This document shows, one piece after another, positions 21,747 to 33,908 of a DNA stretch of 64,000 nt. Position numbers and translations under genes: made by a program. Within the stretch, counting starts at the first letter, position 1. The number at the start of each line of letters is the position of its first letter. A model generated the notes under the pieces. It saw nothing but the letters and a program-made list of their open reading frames with translations. It searched no databases and was not told the DNA's origin. The DNA lies in contig CM043953.1 in the NCBI GenBank assembly GCA_014529385.2, forward strand, positions 82,993,838 to 83,057,837, in the 5' to 3' direction. The stretch is from Adiantum capillus-veneris (Eukaryota > Streptophyta > Polypodiopsida > Polypodiales > Pteridaceae).

Positions 21747-23323
21747 TTCTATTATCGTCCTGGGAGGTCAAATATGACCTATGGGACCAAATGAACATGT
21801 CACGTGGTGTGAGTGGAGTTCATAAGTGACTCTCGATGCTCAAAAATGGCTGAAATGAGCGTCGCAATAGAGAGTCCACATCGTGGTTGGGAGAGGAAGG
21901 TATGTAGGGAGAGATCATGGCTGAATATATGGGGAAAAGAGGACCTAATGTGGTCAAAAGCTGAGCACTCAAGTAGTGTGTGGTACTCACTCTCTCGCAC
22001 TTGACGAGGGCATAAGGTGCAAAGTCGATGACACTCCTCGCCAGTGCCCCAACGTCCTGTCTCGCAGCGTAGAGAATGGGAGCTAAGACGAATGGAGGCA
22101 ATGGTGTAGATCGCACTCAACGGGATGGGCTCAAGGATGTAGGAATGGGTTCGGTTACCTCGTTCCGAGAAGAAGAGAGATTTGTAGTTTGGGGCAACGT
22201 GTGTGGTGTAATGGCTAAAGCGAGAACCTCCGGATTTCTCCCAAGCCGTAATACATTGGAGTTGTAAAAAGGCCTCATTAACTTGGGAGTCGATCGACGC
22301 ATCCTTGACCAAGTGACATGCATCCCATCTTCCAAACCATTTCTTGATATCAAGCATCCACCCCGAACTTAGTATTTTGCTCTTGCATGTCTTTTGAACC
22401 ATTTGACTTGCTTCATATGCAATTCTAGGAAGTCAATGCAAAGGGCTACGTTGTGTGTTACGCATGTACTCCACAACCCTTTGCATGCCCAAGACCTCAA
22501 TGGGAAGCAATCCGGACTCAAGAAGTAAGAGCATGTAGGGTGTTTGTGTCTTGACTTGGAGAAAATTGGTGAGAAAACGCTTTTGGACATTCTCAAACTC
22601 TTTCCAAGTAGACTTCCCGATGCTTCCACCCCACACCTCCACTCCATAAAGAAGCACTGGTGTCACCAATGTGTCAAAGAGGTACTTTTTGAGAGCCCAA
22701 CACTTGATCTCTCCTGCATTGCACATGTTCTCAAATGCATAATAGGCCCTCTTTCCAGCTTCCAAGCGACGCATTGCACAATCCTTCCATTTATGATTGG
22801 ATGGAACCTCAAGGCCAAGGTACTTGAAGTGATCTACCACTTCAAGTTTCTCATTGTTATATACAATGCATGGATTTTCATCATTGAGGGTCTTTACAAG
22901 CATAACCTTGGTTTTGGATCCATTCACGATAAGCCCGCTATGTAGGCAAAAGCGTTCCAAGACACTCATAAGCTTTTGTGCATCTTCTAAGGTATGTGCC
23001 AAGAGCACTACATCATCGGCATAAAGCAAAAGCATGATCACCGCATTTCCAATCTTAACCTCTTCTATACCTTCTTGCTGCATAAAGTCAAGAACCATGC
23101 ATTCCAATTCATCAATGAGTAGCCCAAAGAGGGTTGGGGAAAGTGGGCATCCTTGTTTGACACCAATAGTGCTTGCAAAAAATTCTGAAATTCCATCTCC
23201 CATACGTAATGGACATATCACTTTTTGGTAGATGCGAAAGACTGCATGCATAAATTCTCTCGGCACTTGAAGGCTTTGCATACGTCTCCAAATATTTCCT
23301 CGCGGTACCATGTCAAAAGCTTT

Positions 23324-23326
<3 letters not shown>
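21747..23326 (-). pseudogene. 5'-truncated LINE (non-LTR retrotransposon) reverse transcriptase fragment
   Basis: A single minus-strand frame from 23326 to 21800 (about 508 codons) is broken only by one TGA at 22433-22435. It contains RT motifs of the non-LTR type: KAFDMVPR at the 5' edge, VKQGCPLSPTLFGLLIDELE, the catalytic LLLYADDVVLLA (about 23024-23035) and GLIVNGSKTKVM. Then come the C-terminal region with FKYLGLEVPSN and a CTLC...HTLLEC zinc knuckle typical of LINE ORF2 C-termini. The endonuclease and RT N-terminus are missing, cut at the (GA)n tract. The enzyme would copy element RNA at a nicked target site. TGA in place of CGA (Arg) is the likely origin of the stop. Confidence 0.9.

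Positions 23327-23400
<74 letters not shown>
23327..23400. repeat. (GA)n microsatellite, 74 bp, at the truncation point of the LINE
   Basis: Perfect GA run immediately 5' (minus sense) of the KAFDMVPR codons of the LINE. Confidence 0.97.
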
Positions 23401-23402
<2 letters not shown>

Positions 23403-23520
23403 CCACTGCACCCGCATGGGTTGTTTCACTGGGAGCGAGAGAGAGCGAGAGATGATAGCGAGCGAGAGACAAAGAGGGAGGAAAGGGGTGAGAGGAGCTG
23501 GGGAGGGAGTGTGTGGGTGT

Positions 23521-23523
<3 letters not shown>

Positions 23524-23616
<93 letters not shown>
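23524..23616. repeat. (GA)n microsatellite, 93 bp, abutting an LTR end
   Basis: Perfect GA run ending exactly where the LTR-like sequence of the left inverted-repeat arm (23617-23778) begins. Confidence 0.97.
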
Positions 23617-23618
<2 letters not shown>

Positions 23619-23778
23619 AGAACCCTAGGAGCTAGAGACCTGGATCCACCTCCCAACCGCCTATACTTATAGGCTCTTAGCCCTAGGATCCCCTGTCCAC
23701 ACTGCTAGCTGGCCCGTGGCCGGGGTCCGTGACCCCCCCTTAGGGTAGGGCCCTGCCCGTAAGACCCGTGTCCTGACA
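23617..23778 (-). repeat. Short LTR (~162 bp) of chromovirus-type gypsy family, left arm
   Basis: Starts TGTCAGG after a polypurine tract (23779-23794, minus) and ends GGTTCTTAC next to the (GA)n tract. Related LTRs: 31535-31698 (inverted), the partial end at 27537-27580, and a more distant one at 28982-29123. Confidence 0.7.
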
Positions 23779-24874
23779 TTACTCCCCCCTTTGGAAGAGT
23801 TTTTTTCCTCAAAAACACAAGTGGTGGTATCTGCCTAAGAACACTAATGTTTTCCACCGTGGCATCCCTCATGGATCCAACGGTTTGTTGAATCGGAACC
23901 CGGTTCATTGGGAGGCTCAATGAAATCAACAATAACCTCTTGATTTTACACATTGTTGTCCCTGTACAACCGTCTTGGTTAACCGACCCATAATCAAAAG
24001 AGCGTGAAGGCTCCATTTAGAACTCACTTGAGAATGCTAAACGAGTTATCACAACGTCGAGGTGTTTAAATGCATACCCAGGTTTCAGACTTTCTGAAGG
24101 TACTGGAATGTGCAATATAACCTCGGCTCATCTTTCCATGAAAGTACTATGCTGACATACTCATCAGCAGTAACCAAGTCCTTGACTTGCGGTGGTTTCT
24201 TGCCAATAGTCAACCTCATCCAAATTGATGATTAAGGTTGATAACTTGAGAATAACAGGCAGAGACTAGAACTAGCCGTAACATGCCTTTCATCATATGA
24301 AGCAAACTCCAAACCAGAAAGGTAACCGATCTAGTTGTTTCACTTATTGCTAACGTATGCACTTAGCATATCCTTTAGCGTGCTTTACTAACCTATGCAC
24401 TTTGCATATCCTTTAGTACTAAATAGAATGCTTGTAAGCTGCCCATCCTACGCGGATGAGTAGCAGTAGTAAGAGTGAGGTGCTTTCGCCCAACCACTTA
24501 CAGACAGTCGCCCACGACTGGCGACAAACTATAACTCAATCATTGAGTATCCAGCCATATACTTGATATGGAATGGAGACAACCAATGAGGTTGAAAGCA
24601 GATTGGGGTTTCAAGCACCCAATCACAAACACCCACACGTAGCCATCACCTTGTATGGCAGGGTGTAAACTCATACAAAATCTGCAACAGAAATTGCACT
24701 GACATTGCAAAAAATTGCAGAAACAATAAAGTCCATGAATTTGCATGCCGATCCGAATAAATTTGTGTTAAACACTAGGGCCCATAACACCTAGTGTGCA
24801 TGCATTTAACACAAAGATATCCGAACTGCAATTCCATGACGAGACTTTCCACTATACTTACGTGAAAATCTTGC

Positions 24875-25055
24875 AACAAAAGTTGGACCATAATAGAATG
24901 TGACAACCCGGTCACACCTAGGAACCAACCATGAGACCTTCTCATGAATGTAGCATACTTTGCAGCAAAAGTTGGACCATAATAGAATGTGACAACCCGG
25001 TCACACCTAGGTACCAACCATGAGACATTCTCATGAACGTAGCAGACTTTGCTAT
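24875..25055. repeat. ~90-bp tandem duplication within the left arm
   Basis: A block containing AAAAGTTGGACCATAATAGA and GACAACCCGGTCACACCTAG occurs twice head to tail here but only once in the right arm (30360-30470). The duplication therefore arose after the arms separated, or was lost from the right arm. Confidence 0.75.
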
Positions 25056-25290
25056 ATGTAGAAACAACCCTCCGTTAAGGTGGTTTCACAGCACTTGTAA
25101 TCACAACAAGTCTGTACTTAGTACCCGACAATTTCTGGCCACTGAAATCGTACCTGATACTGTGTGCTTCAATTGGTCTAATGAACGGATGCGACCAGCA
25201 CCTAGGGACTTTGTTGCGACACATCATTAAGAATTGGGTGCCAGTGTCAGTCCCAGAGACTCATGTCCTCCACATGTGGAATATGTCTCA

Positions 25291-27536
25291 TGTAAGAATG
25301 TCTAAAAAAGAACATTCGTCAAGTACAAGATGTACTTGTGTGTGGAGGTAACTACAAACACTCTGCGACGCGAGTGAGAGGGACCCTCTTTATCATGCTC
25401 CACACTGGCTAAACCGAACTCCTGGAGTTCCTAGACCATGTTGTATCCCATGTGACAACATGTGCCAAATTGAACCCTACAAGTAGGTTCGTAACAGCAT
25501 AAGGCAGAAAAATAGATTGGACACTTGGCCCAAAATACTTTGTGCCGACATGCCCTTGGCATGGCTCTGTAACATTCAAGTGTACTTATACGTCTTGAAA
25601 AACCAAGGAAAGCATACTAAAAATGAAATAACACCAAATCAATAGATGCATACCTGGAGATTTTAACGTAATGTTCACTTACCTGTATTCAAATGGAGCC
25701 TACCTGGAAAAACAAACAGCATTGGACTGGGAACTCTGGGTGTTGCTTTTGCAATCCAAGATGATGGATTAGAATTTACGTAGTCAAACCCCTTGGGAAG
25801 ACTCTTTGTAGAAACTGATCAACTAGCAGATAACGATAACCAACATAGTCAACCGTGTGCAGAATGATTGGAAACAACTTGAAAAGTGTGTCCGTCCACT
25901 ACCCCGTGTGGTAGATTGCGGAATTATTTCCTTGAAAGTATAACTGGGAGAGATCAATTGTGATCCTCAATGCAGATCAAACTGTGATCCTTAATGCCTA
26001 TGGGGTGATGTAAGAATCACCCGCCGGGTCTTACCCCAAAACTATATGTCCATAGGCACGCCGTAGTGCTATAGAGAGAGCAAGAAATCCACACAAGTGA
26101 ACTGCCGAGCTCTTATGGACAGCCATGCTGTCGCAACTGATTGCTGCCTTTAGACTCCATGGTATAGATCAGTTGATGTGAGTTTAAGATGATCAAAAAC
26201 GCAACTTGAGCGTCGCATTAAAAACATGTAGGGCAAAAATTACAATCTAAACATCCGTAATGATAAGACTCTTTCTTGTCCATTAACGTCGATGTGTTCG
26301 ATGTGTACTCCACTCGGCAGATTTGTTCGATCTTACAAACAATCATCCAAGGAATGCCAACAGTTGGGTCTTACCCATGTCCTGACAAGTGTCTTGCCCT
26401 ATTTATAGCTGAGAGTTAGAGCACCTTGGCTCAGGATGACTCCCAAACAAACATGTTCAAAAGCTTCTTAGAAGAGTTTCGTTATGCTTGAAAGAAATAA
26501 GAAAAAGAGAGAAAAAAAGAGCATGCTGGGCTGAGGAACTTTCCTTAAATTTGTAGAGTATGTGCCCAGAATGTGTGCTCTTAGACATCGTATGCTTGAA
26601 TTGCAGCCTATTCTATAAGCATTCCACAATCTGTCTGTATGACACTCTCATCGAGAGAGGCAATAGAAAACACAAGTTAAATCTTGACCATCTACCGTGT
26701 AGGATCGTGAATGTATGAGGATGACTTGAAACGGGGGCACCTTGCCGGTGAATCTAGACAAAATTTTAAAGTCTTTTTAGTATTGTTGAGTGTTGATAGC
26801 AACCAACAATCCATCCGGACTCTGTCCTTGACAAAGTTGTGAGTGTGTTAATGGAAACGTAATGCATGAAGCGGCAGAATTGAATTCACGTCACTAGCAT
26901 GCCTTGCATAGAGAATGGTAAGCCCTTGCTCAGAGTGATGGCCTCAACCGTGAGGACCAAAATTGTAAGTATCTTGCACAATTTGAACTGATAGGGATTC
27001 TGTGAGTTGATATCCCCTATTTTGCCAGTTCGCTGAAGCCGTGCTTCCTGTAAAATTGCCAAAGCACTTTGCTTTGCACAATGACAGTAATTGCCAAGTA
27101 AAGTGTAAACAGGAAAAACTTAAACTTGGCTAACCTGGTCGTTGTTGCTGCAACCAGTTGTCATGAAAGTTGGGAGAAAAACTCATTCCAAAATAGCCCA
27201 TAGCCATATCTGCACAGACACCCTCGTATGTCCTATAGACGCGTCTGGTACATAAGGCCATAACCTGCAAAATTGAATCCACCTACAAACACCTTGCCTA
27301 TTCCTTCCCCATTGTGTGGCAAGCATCCTTCGAATTGGTTTGTGTTTTGTGGCAAGCATCCTTTGTCGACTTCTAGAAGCAGTGACCATCAGTCAGCCAT
27401 GCCAAGTACTTTGCATCCTTCATCAAGTCAAGCAATAGGTTGTGCCAATCATCTCCTTGAGATTCTAAAGCATCGCAAATTTGCTATGATTTTGCATCAA
27501 GGGCAACCGTTGAGAAGCCATGCTTCGGAGCCAGGT
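25291..27536. other. Stretch without recognisable gene between the inverted-repeat arms
   Basis: Both strands are full of stops. I see no LTR, RT or integrase motif and no long ORF. It probably consists of decayed retroelement sequence. Confidence 0.5.
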
Positions 27537-27656
27537 GGTTGGGAGGTGGATCCATGTCTCTAGCTCCTAGGGTTCTTACACTAGTATCAGAGCTGGAGGA
27601 GGGGAGAGCTATGGAGGAGGGAGGAAGGTGTTGCAGGGAGGCATGGTGCTCTTTAG

Positions 27657-27658
<2 letters not shown>
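27537..27658 (+). mobile_element. LTR 3' end with Met-tRNA-type primer binding site and start of an internal region
   Basis: 27537-27580 matches the last ~44 bases of the LTR in the inverted-repeat arms (GGATCC, CTCTAGCTCCTAGGGTTCTT). It ends ACA and is followed at 27582-27593 by TAGTATCAGAGC, one mismatch from the initiator-Met primer site TGGTATCAGAGC. This marks the 5' end of a plus-oriented element of the same family. The internal region is lost in the (CT)n tract shortly after. Confidence 0.7.

Positions 27659-27730
<72 letters not shown>
27659..27730. repeat. (CT)n microsatellite, 72 bp
   Basis: Perfect CT run 65 bp after the primer binding site of the chromovirus fragment. Confidence 0.97.
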
Positions 27731-27732
<2 letters not shown>

Positions 27733-28981
27733 GTGGAGGGCCGTGGGCAAACTGCATGAGGAGACCCTGCTGCAAGGCGGGCATGGCCCCTTGAGTAGTG
27801 GAACCAAGAGTCGGCTAACCGCGCGGGAGTAAGCCCTTGCATGAGGGCGTGCAAAGATGACCATCACAGAAAGGGTATCCCTTTCTCTCGTTGTGTTCGC
27901 AGCAAGGCGTGGAGTACTTCTCGTCACAGGTGCGCTGCAAGATGAGCTATGCCGCGGGTAGCAAGGGCGCATCCTTCTCTGCGCAGACGGCCGATACCGT
28001 CTTTACCCCTGAGCCATGATTTCTTTTCCGATTGGGTCGCTCATGGTGACCTTTGGATAGTAAATATTTTTTTTTTTTAATGAAGGGGTGCCCATGGTCG
28101 GCCCCCCCATCATCTTCTTGGGTGGTTCGACGAGGCTAGCAAAGTACACGGTTGCATAATTTCTGCAGCACAGCCAGTTCCGAAAATTTTAGCCGTCAAG
28201 AAGCTGACCAACAACAATTTTACCGCATGCACGGAAGGCACCATATGAAACACAATTTTGACAAGGCTATGCACCAACATGCATGCAAGGTATGGATGGT
28301 GAGGTGCGTCAAGAGGAACAAACGGTCTTGTAAAGGCTATAATTGCCAAGGGCCGTTTCCTCACGAATGCAGCAAGGGAAATGACTTTGCCGGTGCGAGG
28401 GTAGCATGAAATCATAAGGCAACGACATCTGACATCGAGGTTTCCTCGGTGTTTCCTTTGATTAGTACAACGATACAACTGGGCGGCAGGAGCACTTACT
28501 GAGGTAAGCAGTAGCTTTCAATTTTCCCTTTACTTTCGAATTGGTTATGTCAGCATCTGCATTTTGTTAGGTATGTGAATACCAATTTATGCCATGATGG
28601 CCGCCCAAGGGGTAGGTTGGACTTTATCAAGCAAGGCTTGATTGTCAGTCCAACATGGCTAATATTAACTTTAGTCGTTACATTTCTTGGCATGGAAGAT
28701 TAGCTAATAGGCCTGATCATTCATGTACAAAATTGCATGCATACGCCTTCAGCATATGGGACGTATTTATCATTGGAAAAAATCGTTTTATGCATGCCAT
28801 GTTGCATCCATTATTGGCATAAGACCCATGCTCCCCTTGCCAACTTGAATCAAGCATGGCTTGAGTATGACATGGTTATGATGTTTCTAACAGCAAGGCT
28901 GTGTATTGCTTATGAAGCCTATTCTTTAGATAGAGGAAGTATCACCTCTGAAAGTGCATCTTCTGCACTCCAAGCACACAG
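27731..28981. other. Stretch without recognisable gene
   Basis: Short ORFs of about 85-122 codons on both strands, none with a motif I recognise. Probably decayed retroelement leader or flanking sequence. Confidence 0.45.
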
Positions 28982-29123
28982 TGTAAACACCAAGGGATTG
29001 CCATGCCTGGTCCATCCGCCCAACCTCCCTTTAATAGGCTCCTAGCCCCTTTCGGACCCCTTCCCACTGGCAGCCGGCCCTTGGCCGAGTCCTTGACCCC
29101 TTGGTTTGGCCCTTGGCCTGACA
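28982..29123 (-). repeat. Short LTR (~142 bp) of chromovirus-type gypsy
   Basis: On minus, TGTCAGGCCAAGGG begins right after the polypurine tract GGGGGGAGTAA (29124-29137) and the sequence ends GTGTTTACA at 28982. A TATTAAAGG motif near 29025-29035 is in the place of the TATAAGTA seen in the sister LTRs. Confidence 0.65.
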
Positions 29124-30123
29124 TTACTCCCCCCTTGGAGAAGCGTTTTCGTCCGTGAAAACAAAAGTGGGGAATTTCTTTTTAAGAACACTAATGTTTT
29201 CCCAAGTGGCACCCTCTTCAGGGCGATCTTTCCACTTGACTAAAGCTTGACACGTACATGATGACGAGTACGGAGTTCATGAAAATCTAAAATGCGTTCA
29301 GGTTCATGCAGTTGAGTGGGAGGTTCAGTGAAATCAACCAATATCTGCTGGCCGATAACATTGTCGTCCCCATGCAAGTGTTTACGTAAACGACTTACAT
29401 GAAATACTGGATGGACACGCGAGTGCGCAGGTAACTCAAGTTTGTAGGCCCTATCACCAACTCGCTTGAGTATCTTGAATGGCCCACAATAACGTGGAGA
29501 TAATTTGGGTGTGGGTCTAGTCTTCAGACTTTCTGAATGCTCTGGCACACGCAAAAATACCTCTTCAGCTTCCGTGAAGGTAACTTGCCGACGTTTCTCA
29601 TCAGCATACTTCTTATACCGATCCTGTGCTTGTCGAACATTTTGACGAGCAAGTCTCAGCATTTCCATATGATCTTGGAGAAACTCCTTGACCTGTTGGA
29701 GCTTCTCAGTTGCCAACCCCACCATCACTGGTGATCTAGGTTGAAAACCATACATAAGCATGAATGGACTAAAACCAGTTGTAGCATGCTTAGCACTATT
29801 ATATGCAAACTCAAGAATAGGAAGATAATCTTCCCAATCTGATTGCTTCTTGCTAACGTATGCTCGTAGCATATCCTCTAGCACTTGGTTGACTCGTTCC
29901 GTCTGACCATCTGTTTCAGGGTGATCAGCCGTACTTAAATTAAGTTGTGTACCCAATCGTTTAAAAACAGCCCTCCAAAAATGACTGTTAAACTTGGGAT
30001 CACGATCACTCACAATGTTACTTGGCAATCCATACAACCGGTAAAGATTGTCCACAAATAACTTAGCTAATTCTGGAGTCTTAATGGTTGACTTGGTTGG
30101 AATAAACCGACAAAGTTTAGTCA
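29124..30123 (-). pseudogene. Chromovirus-type gypsy integrase C-terminal half with chromodomain-like end
   Basis: An open frame of 294 codons at 30124-29240 covers the second half of a Ty3/gypsy integrase: second catalytic Asp in SDRDPKFNSHFW, the Glu in DGQTERVNQVLED, the FAYNSAKHATTGFSPF block, and the C-terminal domain (LSPRYCGPFKILKRVG, HPVFHVSRLRKH). After a frame change near 29240 the strand reads a chromodomain-like WKDRPEEGATWENISVL just before the polypurine tract and LTR. The 5' end is cut at 30124, inside the LTK-FIPT block, where the inverted-repeat arm begins. It is the best-preserved piece of this family here, but incomplete. Confidence 0.88.
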
Positions 30124-31698
30124 ACCATATTCCACATGTGGAGAATATGAGTCTCTAGGACTGACACTGGCGCCCAATTCTTAATGATGTGTCGCGACGA
30201 AGTCCCTAGGTGCTGGTCACATCCGTTCATTAGACCATTCGAAGCACACAGTGTCAAGTACAATTTCAATCGCCAAAAATTGTTGGGTACTAAGTACAGA
30301 CTTGTTGTGATTACAAGTGTTGTGAAACCACCTTAACGGAGGGTTGTTTCTACATATAGCAAAGTATGCTACGTTCATGGGAAGGTCTCATGGTTGGTTC
30401 CTAGGTGTGACCGGCGGGTTGTCACATTCTATTATGGTCCAACTTTTGTTGCAAGATTTTAACTTAAGTACAGTGGAAAGTCTCGTCATGGAATTGCGGT
30501 TCGGATATGTTTGTGTTAAATGCATGCACACTAGGTGTTATGGGCCCTAGTGTTTAACACAAATTTATTAGGAGAGGCATGCAATTCATGGACATTATTG
30601 TTTCTGTAATTTTTTGCACTGTGAGTGCAATTTCTCTTGCAGATTTAGTATGGGTGCCATACAAGGTGATGGCTATGTATGGGTGGTTGTGATTGGATGC
30701 TTGAAACTCCAATCTGCTTTCGACCTAGTTGGTTGTCTCCATTCCATATCGAGTATATGGCTGGATACTTAATGATTGAGTCATAGTTTGTCGTCAGTCG
30801 TGGGCGACTTTCTGTAAGTGGTTGGGGGAAAGCACCTTACTCTTACTGCTGCTATTCATCCCGCGTAGGATGGGCAGTTTACAAGCATTCTATTTAGTAC
30901 TAAAGGATATGCAAAGTGCATACGTTAAATCACGCTAAAGGATATGCTAAGTGCATATGTTAGCGAGAAGTGGAACAACTGGATCGGTTACCTTTCTAGT
31001 TTGGAGTTTGCTTCATATGATGCAAGGCATGTTACGGCTAGTTTTAGTCTCTGCCTGTTATTCTCAAGTTATCAACCTTAATCATCAGTTTTGATGCGGT
31101 TGGCTAATGGAAAGAAACCATAGCAAGTCAAGGACTTGGTTGCTGCTGATGAGTATGTCAGCATAGTACTTTCATGGAAAGATGAGCCGAGGTTATATCG
31201 CATATTCAAGTACCTTCAGAAAGTCTGAAACCTGGGTATGCATTTAGACACCTCTTATTTATGATAACTTGTTTAACATACTCAAGTGAGTTTTAAATGG
31301 AGTCTACACATTATGTTGGTTATGGGTCGGTTATCCAAGACGGTTGTACAAGGATAACAATGTGGAAAATCAAGATGCTATTCTTGATTTCATTGAACCT
31401 CCCAATGAACCGGGATCCGATTCAACAAACCGTTGGATCCATGAGGGATGCCACGGTGGAAAACATTAGTGTTCTTATGAAGATACCACCACTTGTGTTT
31501 TCGAGGACGAAAGTTCTTCCAAAGGGGGGAGTAAAGTCAGGACACGGGTCCTACGGGCAAGGCCCTACCCTAAGGGGGGGTCACCGACCCCAGCCACGGG
31601 CCAGCTAGCAGTGTGGACAGGGGATCCTAGGGCTAAGAGCCTATAAGTATGGGCGGTTGGGTGGTGGATCCAGGTCTCTAGCTCCTAGGGTTCTCACA
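30124..31698 (+). repeat. Right arm of large inverted repeat: degenerate chromovirus-type gypsy 3' end with LTR
   Basis: Inverted copy of 23617-25290. On plus, around 30970-31060, a decayed version of the integrase block FAYNSAKHATTGFSPF can be read (LEFASYDARHVTASFS). Later come the chromodomain-end motif DATVENISVL, a GGGGGGAGTAA tract and the LTR at 31535-31698. The arm is adjacent to, and in opposite orientation from, the better-preserved integrase at 29124-30123. Confidence 0.75.
31535..31698 (+). repeat. Short LTR (~164 bp), right arm
   Basis: Begins AGTCAGGACACGGG (first base mutated from T), carries TATAAGTA at 31642-31649, and ends GGTTCTCACA at 31698. Confidence 0.7.
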
Positions 31699-31702
31699 TT
31701 GC

Positions 31703-31935
<233 letters not shown>

Positions 31936-31976
31936 CAAGGGGCATTCATGCATTTAATTCTACTTCTGATTCTTCT

Positions 31977-32537
31977 TCAAGTGATCTGTAGGAGCCGATA
32001 TCGAGTTACCTTCTGAACTACCCATTCCATTTGGCCATTGGTGAGATTTCTGGGATATCCATGAATCTGCAACAGGTCCAGATGATAGCCTAGTCCTTGG
32101 AATAGTGTGTCCCAATTAAATGGGAAACCCATGGCTTCCATAACTTTATGCCAGTGTCTTCCTGGATCCCAAGTAAAAAATAGGATCATTATCTGCAGTG
32201 TCCGAACAATAAAATAGGATCATTATCTGCAGGTAAACAATAGGATCATTATCTGCAGTGTCCGAACAATAAAATTTGCATTCCAAATAGGACCAAATTT
32301 GTAACCACTAGTAGCGAGAGGAAAAATGAGCATCTTGGCTCCTGCAAAGGTAGAACTCAAGATTATGATTCCCAAGAGTGTGCCAAGAATCCACCATATA
32401 TAGCCGCCTTGTTGGTGTGATGAGCTCCAGTCGTCTTCAAAATCTTGCTTATTATTGCGAGTGGAAAAGCCAGCAAGAATATCATGCTCCTCTTGAGTGT
32501 GCTCAAACATGTTAGTTGTCTTTTCTGATGTTGATAG
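31977..32537 (-). pseudogene. 3' internal fragment with a membrane-spanning ORF upstream of the minus LTR stub
   Basis: The minus frame from about 32510 (MFEHTQEEHDILAG) has a hydrophobic helix of about 25 residues (YIWWILGTLLGIIILSSTFA) followed by further sequence to 31977. It lies just upstream of a polypurine tract, the place where some plant gypsy elements carry an envelope-like ORF (family knowledge). No other envelope hallmark is visible, so this is only a positional guess. A triplicated 30-60 bp block (ATAGGATCATTATCTGCA at 32172-32265) disrupts it. It ends where gypsy B inserted at 32538. The equivalent place in gypsy B itself has no such ORF. Confidence 0.4.
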
Positions 32538-32667
32538 TGATGGCCGATTTTTGGAAATCAAAGGCAAAAAAGAAAAAACTTATTTTTCCTCTGCCGGAGC
32601 CTTGGCAACACTGTAGGAAGGATCGACAATGCGTGGTCAACCTCACGATGCTTTTATGGGAATGGCA

Positions 32668-32669
<2 letters not shown>

Positions 32670-32699
<30 letters not shown>
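32670..32699. repeat. (C)30 homopolymer in the gypsy B 5' LTR
   Basis: Thirty consecutive C. The matching place in the 3' LTR (about 61987-62000) has about half that. Confidence 0.9.
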
Positions 32700-32702
<3 letters not shown>

Positions 32703-33013
32703 CCCCTTCGATTGGCCGGCCTTATCACCCTCATGCCTCCGCTTGTCTATGCCCGAGCCTAGCCGGCCGCCCTCGGCTTCAGATACCCTTCTCTCTCTCT
32801 CTCCCTGTAGTTTTATTCCCCCGACGGGCATTGACTGAGATATCTCTCTCTCTCTCTCATTTTTCCTACATACCTCTCTCTAATATCCTCTCTCTCTCAC
32901 CCACACACCCCTCTACTGGCCACCCTCAGCCAGGAGCAGCCTCGAGCAATCAACCCCCCCTTCTCTCGCTTTCTCTCTCGCGCTTCGACTACACTAAGCC
33001 CATAGCCGCATGC

Positions 33014-33123
<110 letters not shown>

Positions 33124-33548
33124 GTATTCTTATCCACACCCACACACCCCCTCTCACACTCCCTCCCACGCTCCCCATGCAAGCCAATAGATAGAAAATA
33201 TCCCCTCTGTTCCCCACCCGCTCGCATCACCCTCGGCCTCATTATCCCCCCCCCCCCCCACACCATTGACTCCCCCCCCTACTCTTGTTCTTGAGACACC
33301 ATGCAAGACAGAGAATAAGGTCCCCCCCCCTCACTCACACACTCTTTTCCCCCCCCCACGGTGGGCACCCGCCATAGAACCCTCTCACCACTCTTATCCA
33401 CACCCACCTCACCTTCCTCTCCCTCTCTCGCGCGTTATGCACGCTGAGCCCCAGCCGACATTCTCTCTCTCTCTCTCCCTCTCGCTCTTCTTAGCCCGAA
33501 GATGTAGCACAAGAAGCCGGAGCACATTCTCTCTCTACACACACACCA

Positions 33549-33558
33549 CACACCCACA

Positions 33559-33610
<52 letters not shown>
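33549..33610. repeat. (AC)n microsatellite in the gypsy B 5' LTR
   Basis: Mostly uninterrupted AC run after a short CCCACACC interruption. Counterpart in the 3' LTR at 62803-62853. Confidence 0.93.
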
Positions 33611-33612
<2 letters not shown>

Positions 33613-33801
33613 ATCCTCTCCCTCCCTCACCACCGCCAACCCCCCTTCTCTCTCTCACGCTCTATTTACGGATCCAGCCCCCGCCCACAGGAAACTCTCT
33701 CTCTCTCTGTCCCTTGCGGGCCTGAGAAGGCGCAAAAACTTCTCGCTCTCTCTCTCTCTCTATACACACACCACACACACATACACACACACCCCATGCT
33801 T

Positions 33802-33908
<107 letters not shown>

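Larger units (their letters stand above)
23617..25290 (-). repeat. Left arm of large inverted repeat: degenerate chromovirus-type gypsy 3' end with LTR
   Basis: On the minus strand this reads remnant integrase tail, a chromodomain-end motif (DATVENISVL, compare ATWENISVL in the better copy at 29.2 kb), a GGGGGGAGTAA polypurine tract, and an LTR from 23778 to 23617 starting TGTCAGGACACGGG. The same sequence in opposite orientation forms 30124-31698. The LTR has a TATAAGTA motif. The arm contains a tandem duplication of about 90 bp (24875-25055). Coding capacity is destroyed. Confidence 0.75.

Noticed and set aside
22544-22945. Plus-strand 133-codon ORF opposite the LINE RT
   Set aside because: Antisense shadow of the LINE frame with no motif.
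23225-23656. Long ORFs encoding Arg-Glu or Ser-Leu strings
   Set aside because: They are translations of the (GA)n/(CT)n microsatellites in several frames at once, with no flanking domain.
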